Source: Pyxicephalus adspersus
Lineage: Eukaryota > Chordata > Amphibia > Anura > Pyxicephalidae
Assembly (NCBI RefSeq): GCF_032062135.1
Contig: NC_092866.1
Span: 25,801,886-25,865,885, forward strand
DNA: 64,000 nucleotides
Direction of reading: 5' to 3'
Made by a program: the position numbers and the translations under genes
Part shown: piece after piece, positions 47,760 through 59,552 of the stretch
How positions within the stretch are numbered: position 1 is the first letter of the stretch
How the letters are laid out: every line of letters starts with the position of its first letter
The notes under the pieces: model-generated
Seen by the model: the letters and a program-made list of their open reading frames with translations, nothing else
Told to the model about the DNA's origin: nothing
Database searches by the model: none

Positions 47760-48180
47760 ATTTCAGAGTTTAAAAGGTTATAGCACTGCAGAAGTCAAGT
47801 TGGGAGTCAAGGCTAACCAGCTAGTGAGCTGGGTGCAAGTGGAGGGTCTAGGATAGCCAGAAAGGGAGCAAAGTGCAAGTGTGGGGTCTGTAATAATCAG
47901 AAAGGGAGACAGGTGTAAATGGAGCATACACTTGCACCTGACTCCTTCGATGAATAACCCAGAGCATAGTTAGCAAGGGAGTCATGTGTAAGTGCAGTGT
48001 CAGGCTAGCCAGCAAGGGTGGAAGTGGGGCATCAGGCTAGCTTGCAAAGAAGCCATGTGTAAGTAAACTAAAAAACTCCACATGTACATGAATCACTTGC
48101 TAGCTTACCAGAACCTCCATTTGCATTTGGCTCCTTCTATTTTGACATGACCCTTCACTTGAACCTGACTCCCTTGCTGG
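47760..48180. repeat. Degenerate minisatellite at the duplication junction
   Basis: GGGAG(T/C)CA(G/T)GTG(T/C)AAGTG, GGTCTAGGATAGCCAG and GCTAGCTTGCAAAGA units with some in the opposite orientation (CACTTGAACCTGACTCCCTT). Duplicate at 53990-54415, and the array continues to about 54790. Confidence 0.7.
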
Positions 48181-48272
48181 CCACAGCATCTAAATTATCA
48201 TGTACGCCATTCCATGCATCTGCAATAAGTTTTGGGAAGCCAGGGTCCATTTTCTTTTTTGATTCATTATAT
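48181..48272 (-). pseudogene. Partial duplicate of mmp2 exon 12 without its splice donor
   Basis: Ninety-two nucleotides identical base for base to the 5' part of mmp2 exon 12, preceded by an intact-looking acceptor (TGTCCCAG). The copy stops at the tandem-duplication junction, so the last 18 nt of the exon and its GTAAGA donor are missing. Read through, the frame continues from DNLDAV into ASKGVRFK and a TGA at 48157-48155. Used as a terminal exon it would give a protein lacking the end of blade IV and the closing Cys. A weak GT (CAG/GTTCAAG) lies 16 nt past the junction but would shift frame into exon 12. It lies between exons 11 and 12 in gene order. Most likely it is a non-functional duplicate, but the lack of any substitution is notable. 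Confidence 0.9.
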
Positions 48273-48370
48273 CTGGGACAATAAAAATAAGTAATAAAAA
48301 AAAAGTATTCATTATTTATAAATGTAATGTTTATTGGGGTTATATAACCAAAAAGAACATTACTTTTGCA

Positions 48371-48490
48371 TTATAAGTCCTTTGTGCAGGGTCCTCTCCT
48401 CCTCCTCTGTTTGTCATTTGTAACCCCTATTTAATGTACAGTGCTGCCTAATATGTTAGTATAAATAAAGTATAATAATAATAATAAAAA
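48371..48490 (+). mobile_element. L2-like tail (copy 2 of the duplication)
   Basis: Same as 40711-40820 with small differences in the AATAAT tail. Confidence 0.75.
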
Positions 48491-48971
48491 TCTGGTGGCC
48501 TGCCTAATCATCTGCCTTTAATCTCTTCTGAATGACTGAATCAAAATGAGTAAGCAGCTCAGAATGAAAAATAAAGGACACTCTGTAAATCTAAAAAATG
48601 ACTTTTCCAAATGTCATAAATTAGGATTTATGCTTGGTGTTTTGCCTGGATTATAGGATCTATCCCTTTGATTACACTGGAAAAAGTAGAAACCTAAACT
48701 GAATCTTTTGTCTTTTGTACAACATACAGTATATTGTCTTTATTGAAACAGCTTACACCAGTGTTGTGTACGTTATGTTAGCAAGTTAAACTCGTCTTTT
48801 TTTTTTACCTTACCATCACTCTAAATGGCAGAAATTCTAACATTAAAATCTCTAATGCTTACCCCCTATTTTGGTTAGACCAATGCCAGATTATACTTGG
48901 ATATCTTTTTTTTTTTTACTAGAATGTTGCGCTGCAATATGGCATCTATAAATTATTTAAAGAATGCTAAA

Positions 48972-51900
48972 AGGTGACTTCTGGGGGCAATACCCATGAT
49001 GGCGCCAGCATTTTAAATGTGCTCTGAGATTCTCCGCATTCTTCCATGAAACCTCTACCACACAGAGGACTACTCACCTCCACACCTCAGCCCGGAGTCA
49101 GTGCTCACTTCTCTCCCAACATTTTAGCTTAACCGGAGCACCAGAAGCTCCTTTCTCCTTTCCGCCAGATCTGCGGGATCAGCATCTACCCAGGGACATG
49201 GAGACTTCATCCACCTAAACCAGTAAGGGTAGCTGAAAAAGTATCCTTTTCCTTCCCTGTCAGCTCACACAGTTCTAGAGCCAGGTTTAAACCTGTGCCC
49301 TGTTGTTGTCCTTCTGCCTAGCTTCTCTGACCCAGCTATTTGATGCTGCAAATTTGGAACACATCTTATCATTTGGACTACAGCTTACTACACCATTCTT
49401 TTCCACTCATGGTTGCTAACTAGGCAACTGTTATGTTATTATTGATTTGTATTTCTAATCTTACCTCATGTAAATTATAGTTGTATTGTAATTTTAGTCC
49501 TTTTTTTATATCCTCTTTTGATAAGTTCTTTTGTTTATCAAAGTTACTGGCTTTTCCTGTCCAAGTGAAAGACTGTTTGTTTTTCTGTGCTCTTGCTCAG
49601 GAGTGGAAAAATATGCAAAAAATAACGTATCACCAGCCTTACAACCCTATCACCACTAAACCTAGATTTTAGGAATTACCCCAACCAACTATTTTATTTT
49701 TTTGAGGGCAAGCATCCAGACTATTCTATACTCATTTCTCAACATTTTTGCATCCACCGGGCCCAACGCCCATTTCTTCAACCAAATTCTGAAACTTCTC
49801 TTGGAAGGCAACTATCCAAATCTTATAATTGCAGTGGACTTTAAAAGCACCCCACACAAAAACCTACATAATTCTGCCTCCAAAAAATTTGGTGACCCAC
49901 CCCCAGTTCACAAATTTTCCAAACACTCTTCCCTACTAGACTCCAGGCGGGTAAGAAACCCCACAGCCTGGGAAAACTTGTGCTGGTCGAGAGCATACAA
50001 AAACCTTCTTCTGCATTGACTACTTCCTTATACAGGATACCCTACTTCAGTGTAGCATCAGCATACCACTCACATCAATAATCCCTTGAATGCCATGAAG
50101 AATCCCAGCACGCCTGGCTTCAGGCGGCTATGATTCTAGACAACCATCTTCACACTCTAGCCCAATGCTGAGGGTGACACATTAAATATAAATACTACCA
50201 TTGGGGTAAACAAATAGGAACACTATTGGCAAAATTAGCTTCACCCAACTGTCCCGAATAGAATGGTACATACATTATGCCACCCAATACAGGGATCCAG
50301 ACATCACACTCAACCTAAAATTTTACGCCTTTTTTTTGAACAACATTTTTACCCTTTTTTTAAAGACAGAATTTTAAATTCTCTATTACTGGAAGCTAAA
50401 TAACCCTTAGAACTCTATCTCTCACCTTTGCTAAAGGAAATCTTTAATGGCAACCCCTCAACCAACTCCATTTTCCCTCCTTTCAGAGGCCCACACGTCC
50501 CTTATTCCTAACCCACATAAAGATCCTGAGTCACCCTCTTCTTACAGGCCCATTTCTTTGTTGAACACGGAACACATCGTGGCAATGGCCAACCGCCACC
50601 ACCCCCATCCTTCCTTCCCTCCTTACAGATCAACAACTGGGTTTTGTTCGCAACGGACACATATCCAAACAGATCAGAACAGCAATACTCCCTTACAATA
50701 AAAAACATATTTTAATAGGCATTGACTATGAAAAGGCTTTTAATGAGGTTAAATGGCCTCATCTACATGCTTTATTAGCACATCACGAATTTGGACCATA
50801 CTTTTCTACTATGATCGTTTCCTCGACACAAACTCTACTGCCTCACTAATAGTCAACAATCAGCTGTCTCAACCCTTACATATGCAAGGAGGCACCCATC
50901 AAGAATGTCTCTTGTCCCCACTTCACTTTAATATCGCCCTTGACCCTCTCTTACGTCTCTTCACCTCCAAAATCCAGCCTGCCTCATGAAATCAATTTTT
51001 CCCCTCCCTTACGTAACATGCAAGACTCCTTCAAGTCATGGTTATCATCCCCCCTCTCTTTTATGGGCCGTTTAGCCCTGATAAAAATGGTAGCATTCCC
51101 CAGGCTGCTTTACCCTTTTCAAGCTTTTCCTGTTGTTCTTTAACCCAAAAAACCCAGTACATGAATGGTTGACTTAAGCACTTTGTCTGGGGTGGCAAAC
51201 ATTCCAGAATTCGTCGCTGTGTTCGCCACCAATCGGTGTTCAATGTAAGCCTATCCAGCCTACCCTCAAAGACTGGCTCCATGGCACCTCCTTCTATGCT
51301 AATTTAAATATAGATTTTGCTCTGAGCTACTCTCTACATCCCATTTTCCTACTACCTCTCCACAGGGAGCTTACCAGACCTCATTGAAAAAAGCCCGATA
51401 TTGTCCTTTAGCTTTATCATAACTTATGGGACTGCACCCTTATTAAACGCTTTTGGAGACAAATTTGTATACTATATCCAAACACACTGGGTCAGTTTTT
51501 TGCCCTTCACCCCCTCTTGGGCAATATTTGGTATGGTGGATGGAGACAGAACCTGCCACTCCTGGTGCCAAAAGTTTATTATTCATCCTATCTGCTGTAG
51601 GAAGGAAATCTGTTCCCCATTGTTGGATATACTCTGCCCCCCCCCCCCTACTGCTCACAATTCTTTGAAACATGGGGGAGTTTTATTGAAACATTGGACA
51701 CAACCACTAAGACTCAACTTTACAAACGTTTCAATCAAACTACCTGGTATTTTACTAGACGTTTCCACTAATCTCCAGGGGCATTAGAATTCAGGTAAAA
51801 TCCCCCCCCCCCCTCATACTTTCACCCCCTATTAAACCTAACCCTAACTGTTTCTTCACTGAAAAATGTGTTAAACTGACAATTTTGTATATTTGTATAC

Positions 51901-52019
51901 CCTGTCAAGTTGACTGCTCTATCCTGTAAAACATATGTTATTCTGGTATTACTAAATTTATTTTTCTTTTGAATGCTGGTGTAGCTCAATAAAAATAAGT
52001 TTAAAAAAATTTTTAAAAT
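48972..52019 (+). mobile_element. Tx1/L1-like LINE, shortened copy
   Basis: Duplicate of 41300-46307 with the same flanking AATGCTAAA at 48963-48971 and 52020-52028. Lacks most of ORF1 (join near 49325), the endonuclease N-terminus (join near 49684) and much of the C-terminal domain. It keeps NIALDPLLRLF after GGTHQECLLSPLHF, which copy 1 has lost. Inactive. Confidence 0.88.
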
Positions 52020-52846
52020 AATGCTAAACAACTCCAGAATAGAGTAATAAAAACAATATTTTAGCTACATAACATTGCCCAGTTCTATGAAGTAAACAAA
52101 ACATTACATTTACATATACATTGAAATAACACCTAACTTGGCTTCTTCATCTATTCTGAGCCCATGAGATATGCCACAACATTTGCTTACAGATTTTGAA
52201 ACATATTTGATTATGACTAAATGGTTTGTCAAATATGTTAAAAACATTTGTTTATTGTATTGTAATATGCACTGCACTTCAGGTGCATACATTTGAGGAT
52301 ATGTTAAGGTTCGTATCATAGAAATAATTTACATTTACTATTACTATTTACTATTTAATATTATAGATATTTTATATTTCAAGGTTAAAACATATTATAT
52401 TAAATTCCATTACAATCACATCCTGGTGACAACACATACACAAATATGTCTTCTCTAACTGATATGATTTAACCATTAAAGTTGTTGAACCTTTATATCC
52501 GTCGTGGACCAGAGAGATTTTTACATTACTGCTATGGATAATTTTTTTCTTTTATAGCAACAACATTGGGGAACAAAATGGGCTTACTTTATTTCATAAA
52601 TGTATTTTATTTTTTAGGTAAACTATCTTTAAATTCTTTGCTCGTCATTTAGTCAATGGGATGCATTTGAATCCTTATTCATTCATGTTTTAAACTCCAC
52701 TCATTCATAAAATCAAGACAGTTGTTGGAGTCAATCCTTTACCTTCCCTTTTCATCCAAAGAAAAAAATAGCTAATCCTTTTCTGAAATGCAGGGCAAAG
52801 AACTTATATATAGACCCGAAAGATGCAACAATGCATTTAGGTGTTA

Positions 52847-53178
52847 AGCTGCGTACACACGTGCAATTCTTGTCGTTGGAAAGGATCTTTCACGATCCTT
52901 TCCAACGACAAAGGACTACACGATGCATGAACGAGTGCTGTACATACAGCACCGTTCTGCTCTATGGAGAGGGGAGGGGGAGAACGACAGGTTGGCACCC
53001 TGCTGCGCACTCTCCCTCTTCCCTTGCATTAGGATCGCTCATCGTTCATCGTCCATGGATCCGCCAGGACGGATCCACGGACGATGAATGACCTGGGCTG
53101 TACACACGCCAGATTCTCGCCCGATATCTGGCCGATGCCGATTATCAGCCGAGAAAAATTTGACGTGTGTACGCAGCT
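52847..53178. mobile_element. Harbinger-type MITE with TTA target duplication
   Basis: Perfect 16-bp inverted ends AGCTGCGTACACACGT and ACGTGTGTACGCAGCT, flanked by TTA at 52844-52846 and 53179-53181. 332 bp with further internal palindromes (GGAAAGGATC/GATCCTTTCC). Absent from the corresponding place in copy 1 near 47094. Confidence 0.93.
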
Positions 53179-54415
53179 TTAGTTTTAAAATCTATTTATG
53201 TTGTATAGAAAACTTTTTTTTATTTTATTCTATAATTTTTCCCACAAAGCATGGCAAACTTGTTTGCTCTATAATTAATTTCCAGTTTTGCATTTTCAGT
53301 TTTTCATGTGTCAATGCTATACTGAAAAAGCTTCAAACAAAACAAATAAAAACCCTCCAAAAAATTATTGGTTAAAAAACAATACAAATAAAAAATCTGA
53401 AGTAAAAATTAGTGGAAGTACAAATAAAGGAAGGACTTGCTGACCAAGGTATTGGTGACTTGTTCCCAGAGCTGTGTGTATTTGTAGTATTTTTTCATTT
53501 ATTTTGGATTTGTGTGTTTTGATCCAGCTTGACCTTCTGGTGCAGCATCTGCAGCTTGGTGACCCAGTGGTGCAAGTTAGTACATGGACGCATTGGGCAG
53601 AAAGCAGATATGTCTTGCTGAGGATCTGCACAGACACCCTGCCAAGGTCCTCAGTTATACATAAATGTCAATTGCAGCTTTGACCAACTTCAAGTTGCCA
53701 ACCCCATATATACACTGATATACAGTAGCAGTATGTATGATTGCCAGACCAAGTTTGCAATCTTAGACACTTAGCTCTGGGCAGAGACCCAATAAATTCA
53801 GTTGCCTAGAGGACCATCTCATTTTGTGGCCAATCAGTAGTATGCCTGGGCTGCACAAGCTTTTCCAAAGCCTTCCCATTTGAAATTGTAATAATAGTTA
53901 TTATTGCATATTACCAGAAGTCAGAGATACTTTAAGTTTTCCCTACATAATAAAACTTTAGGCAAATTAGTCCTATGCAGGGCCACAAACACAAATTTCA
54001 GTGTTCAAAAGGTTCTAGCACTGCAGAAGTCAAGTTGAGAGTCTAGGCTAACCAGCTTGTGAGCTGGGTGCAGGTGGAGGGTCTAGGATAGCCAGAAGGG
54101 GAGAAAAGTGCAAGTGTGGGGTCTGTAATAATCAGAAAGGGAGACAGGTGAAAATGGAGCATACACTTGCACCTGACTCCTTCGATGAATAACCCAGAGC
54201 ATAGTTAGCAAGGGAGTCATGTGTAAGTGGAGTGTCAGGCTAGCCAGCAAGGGTGTAAGTGGGGCATCAGGCTAGCTTGCAAAGAAACCATGTGTAAGTA
54301 AAGGGTCAAACTCCACATGCACATGAATCACTTGCTAGCTTACCAGAACCTCCATTTGCATTTGGCTCCTTCTATTTTGACATGACCCTTCACTTGAACC
54401 TGACTCCCTTGCTGG

Positions 54416-54790
54416 CTAGCTTAAATCCAGCACTTGGATCTAAATCTCTTGCTTGCTATCGAGATGCAGTTAAAGGGTCTGAGCTAAACTAGCAAGTAAA
54501 CCAAGTCCTACATGTGTTGGATTTGATCTAAACTGGAATGCAGTTGGTCAGGCTAGACTAGTAAGCAAGGAAGCTGGGTGCTAAAAATTGAGGATCAAGC
54601 TACCCTGCACATGAGTCTGTTTTGCACCTGGCTCCCTTGCTATTTAGCTCAAATCCTACCCTTGCAATAACTGGCTCTGATTTAGTCAAGACACCCCATT
54701 TGCACCTTGCTAGCCAGCAAGGAAGGCAGGTACAACACAGGGGTCTTAGCTAAACCAGAAAGGAAGCCGGTCCCATCCCCCTTCCCATGT
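54416..54790. repeat. Minisatellite continuing beyond the duplication
   Basis: Diverged units around CTAGCAAGGAAGCTGGGTGC, GGTCTTAGCTAAACCAGAAA and TTGCACCTGGCTCCCTTGCT in both orientations. It is the array in which the duplication breakpoint fell. Confidence 0.65.
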
Positions 54791-57700
54791 AATGGGGCCT
54801 ACACCTGTTCGGGCAGCAAGCTCTGAATTTCAATATACAGTTTCCCCAGCAGTCTCCAGTTCAAACTGCACCAAACCAAAAAATTGAAAAATTGACACAC
54901 CTACTTTTGTCTTGCTACCAGGAGTCAGACTTACTTCTAGCACAGGAAGAAAGTGATGCACCAACTCATCCAATGCCATCACTTTTGTCACCTGGTTGCA
55001 GTATACAGCACAGGAGATGTCCAAGAAATCTGATTCTGGTCTTGGCTGGGATTTACCAGCACAGCAGAGTTGATGTGGCCAGCTATGTTTTCTAGCTTAT
55101 ATAAACTATGCTATAATGCAAAAAAATTACACTTCCTGGAAAAAGGATTTTCAGTCCTACAGAATTCCTGAAAAACTTGCAAACAGTTAAAAAAGCTTGC
55201 AAGAAATGGTAAAAAAAAATATCATTGGAGGTGGTTGGGGTGGCAAAGTACCCCTGAATGCTGCATGTAGAGTTTGAAAAAAAATGCTTGGAAATGCTAC
55301 CAAAGAAAAGACCTGTAATAAAAATGAGGAAAAAAAATGGGGTATCTTATTATTGTTCATGAGGTTTTGGGACTTAACAGTGATGCTGTATGTTGGCGAT
55401 TTGTACTTTCTATAAAATTTTTAACAAAACCATGTTTAGAACATAACATCAGCAGCATCACCCAAAAAACATTAGTAAAAAGAAATGTCTATGAATGAAT
55501 TGTAGTATAAGCCTCATCTGGTGTCAGTTTAGCAGTGTTAATTATGCTTTGGTCTACTCCCAAACAAAAACGAACATTTTGTGTTACCCTTTATAAAAAA
55601 ATAAATAAATAAAAGAAACCAGTGTTCTGGGTGGCATGACTGTCATTTTTAGATATTATATTGTTTGTCTCCTAAAACTGGTGCACTTTAAAGATATAGT
55701 AGAGAAAATGACCCAACATTGGCCAGCTTAAACCTCCCAGCCCCCCTGTACCTCACATATCAAAATAAGTCAATGTTCAGTAAGCTATGAAAAGGTTCTT
55801 TGAACTTCTTCCCATGCAAAATCTCTTATGTTCACCAAAGGACTCTACAATAGGTAGTGAGAAGACATGTTTCAATATCCCATTTAGGCTTGCTGATGAA
55901 CAACTGAAAAAACAACTAGAAGGAGATAATAAAGACATTTTGTGCACTGATGCCAAGTCTTTATTTTCCTTTGAAGAAGAAAAGCATGAGGACTGGTAAA
56001 GGGGAACAATAGGTTGTGTCAGTCTGTGAGGGCAGAACTCTACAAACCATGTCCAAAACTAGCTAGAGAAATGAAGAGAGATGCCACCAGCTTGTGATTA
56101 TGGGGCTAAAGCGTGAGTGATGGCAGAGGGAGAATAAACAGGATAGAGAGTTTCACAACAGCAGCATCCTGGAAGAAGGAACAGAATGCTCAGAGCTATC
56201 AGAGGCCCCAAAACCAACAGGGTCCCAATGCAGCAATTATTAATTAGCAGCCACATCAAGCTGTTGTCAACAGAGGTATTCAAGAACAGTTCCAGCCCAC
56301 CACCTAGCCCTATTCGGAGGACTTCTTCTGTCTGGTTGTTCTTTCGCAACTCACCTTCTGACAAAACCTTTTTATCTCCTACATCTGTTACCAGGACTTG
56401 AAATGGGGCACAAATGTTTACAACTTGGGAGGAATCTACTAGATTAACCATAAGAAGCTTCACCAGTCAGTTCTTTTGAGCATTGTCAGAAAAAAGTCCA
56501 TTAACACGCAAAAAACAAAAACAAAGCGCACCACCCATTCATGAATTGTGAACTGTTTTAGATGCAAAGGTTTCAGGTAGCTGCTTTACCCCCCTTCAGC
56601 TGTCCAAGGAAGCTGTCTATATTGCCTACCCCTTGTCCTTTCACCTCCTCTAGCTTTGTCCCCTTCTTGCCACATAAGTAGTCTTTGATGCTTATTTAAA
56701 CATAGGCAACATTGTACACAGGGTTAGGCAGGACACACTGCTTTCCTTAGTACTTCCAGCAAAAGACTATAATTTAAAATAAAAACAAACCCCATGCTTA
56801 CTGACTGTCAAAGCATACACAGTAGGTACAGCCACAACTATGTGAGATTGCCAAATTTGTGTTCTTTTCAAGAAATTTCATTAAATTCAATGAATGAATG
56901 TGTTATTGATGAGTCATCAGTTACTTAGTCATTTAATGAACAGGTTGGCAAGTGTACATGTCAGCACACATTGTGGTTGGCATTCATTGCTGGGCAATGT
57001 GATTTTGTGAACTTTGGATTCACTTATGGGGAACTAAATAAAGGTGATAAAACAAAATCAGTATGTATTGTGTTTTTGTGTAACATAAAATACTTTTTCT
57101 ATGAGATCAATGTGACTATTTTTTGGTTTATTATTTTAAACTTTCTGGTAATAACTAACAATCTCCATACAGATCCCACTACCAAGTCATAAATGTGAGT
57201 TAAAGTAGTTAAAATTAATTTGGCAAAAACAGTAATAAATAAAATAGTCCTGTAACAGTAAATAAATAAAAGTCCTTAGTAAATATTACAGCTGCATTTT
57301 TTAATTAAACATTTCCTGGCAAATAGTCCTCAAACTGATATGTAGATACCAGTTAGCCCCTTAATATTACCTATTTTTTTTGTTAAAAATATAAGTTTTA
57401 AAGTAAAAATTAGCGTTAATGTAGTTTTTCTGCAAGGAAAATAGTGGACAGCCTACAGAAGTACACTTAACTTTTTGGATCTATATAATTATTCTAGGGT
57501 ATTATTCTGTATTCTTTAGTGGAATGTATGATATCTTTGTTAACAGTAAACTAACCCAGAACAAACATCTTTAACTTTGAAAGCATTATATACTACAGTA
57601 AAATTACATTCATACATTTTGAGAACCTCTGTAAGACCTATGATATCTCCCAAAGAAAAATAGGCATAGGAATACACTGTATACTTCTAAATTGATGTAA

Positions 57701-58054
57701 AAATGCATATAAATGTATAACTCCAGCCTATCAATGCTATTTAAAAATGTATTTATAAAAAAATATAAAAATATTTGACAGAGAATTTATGGAAAATGTT
57801 AGTACCATTTTCTCTCTTTTATGTACAAAACTCTTTATTTAGGAAAAACTCTTATAAAAAAATTGTTTTTAAAATGTACCTTAGTATCTATGATTTGCAC
57901 TCCCAAGGATCTTATAGATTAATAGATAGGTAGCATTACCATTTTTATCTCTTCCCTGTTTCCTAATTGTCCATTTTGCATTTGTGGAACACTTTCTATG
58001 CATTAGCTAAATAGTATTCATGCTAATAATTGATATTCATGTGACATGTATTAC
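54791..58054. other. mmp2 intron 11, unique part; two unexplained open frames
   Basis: AT-rich intron. A frame at 55787-55999 (plus) and one at 56463-56098 (minus; 121 codons with hydrophobic stretch WLLINNCCIGTLLVLGPLIA) are longer than most chance frames here. I recognise neither family and see no splice or promoter context, so I do not call genes. Confidence 0.35.
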
Positions 58055-58214
58055 CTCCAAAATTTGTCACCAGCAAAAATGTATGTTTTCTTGTTTCTGC
58101 CCCAGTTAAATGCAGCATCCACACGTTTGAGATCTGGTGGCAATCCAAGGTTAGTCAACTTCTTTGGGTATCCACTTTCTAGTGCGCTTGAAGAGTAAAT
58201 CCAATATTCATCAC
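58055..58214 (-). CDS. mmp2: Matrix metalloproteinase-2, coding exon 11 (hemopexin blades II-III)
   Basis: A 160-nt exon with acceptor AATAACAG and donor GTAATA. It encodes [20 protein letters not shown], then [20 protein letters not shown] and [14 protein letters not shown]. The DAAF and [10 protein letters not shown] motifs mark the start and the metal-facing strand of a hemopexin blade, and the match to vertebrate MMP2 is near-continuous. It is separated from exon 10 by only 218 bp. Intron 11, which follows, is about 17.4 kb because it holds the 7.7-kb tandem duplication and its LINE and MITE insertions. Reading frame and splice phases are intact. Confidence 0.96.
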
Positions 58215-58432
58215 CTGTTATTCAGATGAATAAAAAAAATATGCGAATTGAAAGCCTATCAGTAGTATGCATCAATATAGTCAGATAGATGTTTTGGACA
58301 AAAAACAACCACAGAATACTTTCTACATGTAGTTTCTCCTAGAAGAGTATTGTTGTGTTTAGTGTAAAAGGCTATTTAAATACTTTAAAAATATATATTA
58401 CCTAATAATTATATATAAAAAAAAAATATCAC

Positions 58433-58569
58433 CTGCAAAGAAAACAGTTTTCTCCTCTTCAGGGTCTTCATACACAGCATCTATTTTATCGGGTAGCTCA
58501 GGCCAGAATGTAGCAACAAGAAGAGGACCTGATGGCTTCTGTCTGCGGTTCACAGACCGCCATATGAAC
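58433..58569 (-). CDS. mmp2: Matrix metalloproteinase-2, coding exon 10 (hemopexin blades I-II)
   Basis: A 137-nt exon with a pyrimidine-rich acceptor ending CTTAG and a GTGATA donor. It encodes [20 protein letters not shown], then [20 protein letters not shown] and TVFFAG. The human protein reads FIWRTV...[23 protein letters not shown]...AVFFAG here, so the orthology is clear. The first base completes an Arg codon begun in exon 9, which was not found in the remaining 5.4 kb and must lie upstream of the window. The catalytic domain, fibronectin type II repeats and propeptide are therefore not in view. Confidence 0.96.
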
Positions 58570-58747
58570 CTAAGAAAAAAAAAGCCAATATTTATAATAG
58601 GAATGTATACACACAGGTTAAATTCATTACCAATTTTTAAGCAAGCAACCATAAGAGACAGGTAAATAGAACTTTACCAATTTTTTTTTAACTAAACACA
58701 ATTGCACCTGTTTACTAAACTATAAATTCCCTTCTTACGCAATGGCC

Positions 58748-58795
58748 CTGATTTATTAAAGCTCTTTAAGGCTGGAGAGTATACACTTTTATCTG
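58748..58795 (+). mobile_element. One-ended copy of the 781-974 MITE
   Basis: CTGATTTATTAAAGCTCTTT, then GGCTGGAGAG and ACACTTTTATC; the right half is missing. Confidence 0.7.
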
Positions 58796-58851
58796 TACTT
58801 TGTAATGTATTGTTTGCTTCCTCAATAAAGTAGTTATTTTTTACCATAGAA

Positions 58852-59192
58852 CAGGGGTGGGCAAACTTAAATGAAATTTGACAGAGGGGCTGGGCCGATG
58901 GGGGAGTAGGCGGGGCTATGCCATCATGACGCCACTGAATGTGACATCATGATGGCATAACCCCGCCCACTCTTCTATGGGCGGGTTATGTGCAGTGACA
59001 CAGCCCATCCACTCTCCCATCACAAGCTCAGATCTGGGGAACGTGTTCAGTGGCTCTGGCCGGTGCCCTCCCCCCCAGCAGGGTGCTTCTCCTGACTCTG
59101 CTCGGGGTGGCACCGGCCAGAGCGGCGGACCACCCAGAGGGCAGAGAAACTTCCCAATTGACCACCCGCAGGCCGTAGTTTGCCCATGCCTG
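58852..59192. mobile_element. hAT-type MITE with perfect 8-bp target duplication
   Basis: Ends CAGGGGTGGGCAAACTT and GTTTGCCCATGCCTG, flanked by CCATAGAA at 58844-58851 and 59193-59200. GC-rich interior; open frames within it are not genes. Confidence 0.92.
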
Positions 59193-59552
59193 CCATAGAA
59201 CATATGTCTTTAATATTATCAAACACTTTTATATAGCTGACAAATATAGAGGACCCCCCCTTAAAAAAATACTAATTTTCCTTGGACCACCTTCCTGAGA
59301 CATTAAGCTAAATTTAAAAAAAAGTGAGAATTAGGGAAAAGAACGTAGGGTGTTATAACTTGTTTAGTATAATCCCATTACAGCATAATTTAAAATATCA
59401 AAGGCTTTTTTTTTCCACCATAAATTTCAAAATATTTAACTTCATAAACCTAAATTCTGATAAAATATATATGTATGATAGTGACTCATGCACCTTCAAT
59501 TATAGAAGTTAAACATACAAAATGCAAAACTTTAGGTGGGGATGTTTATTAT

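Larger units (their letters stand above)
40517..48180. repeat. Large tandem duplication, copy 1
   Basis: Runs from within mmp2 exon 12 (GCCACAGCATC) to TCCCTTGCTGG in a minisatellite, and is followed at once by a second copy starting CCACAGCATC. Contents in order: 92 nt of exon 12, L2 tail, Tx1/L1 LINE, AT-rich intron, minisatellite. The junction shows only one or two bases of microhomology. Confidence 0.93.
48181..54415. repeat. Large tandem duplication, copy 2
   Basis: Second copy of 40517-48180, shortened to 6.2 kb by deletions in the LINE but carrying a Harbinger MITE and an extra segment near 52113-52170 that copy 1 lacks. It ends TCCCTTGCTGG before unique minisatellite sequence. Confidence 0.93.

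Noticed and set aside
58916..59222. Open frames near 59000 on both strands
   Set aside because: They are within the hAT MITE at 58852-59192.
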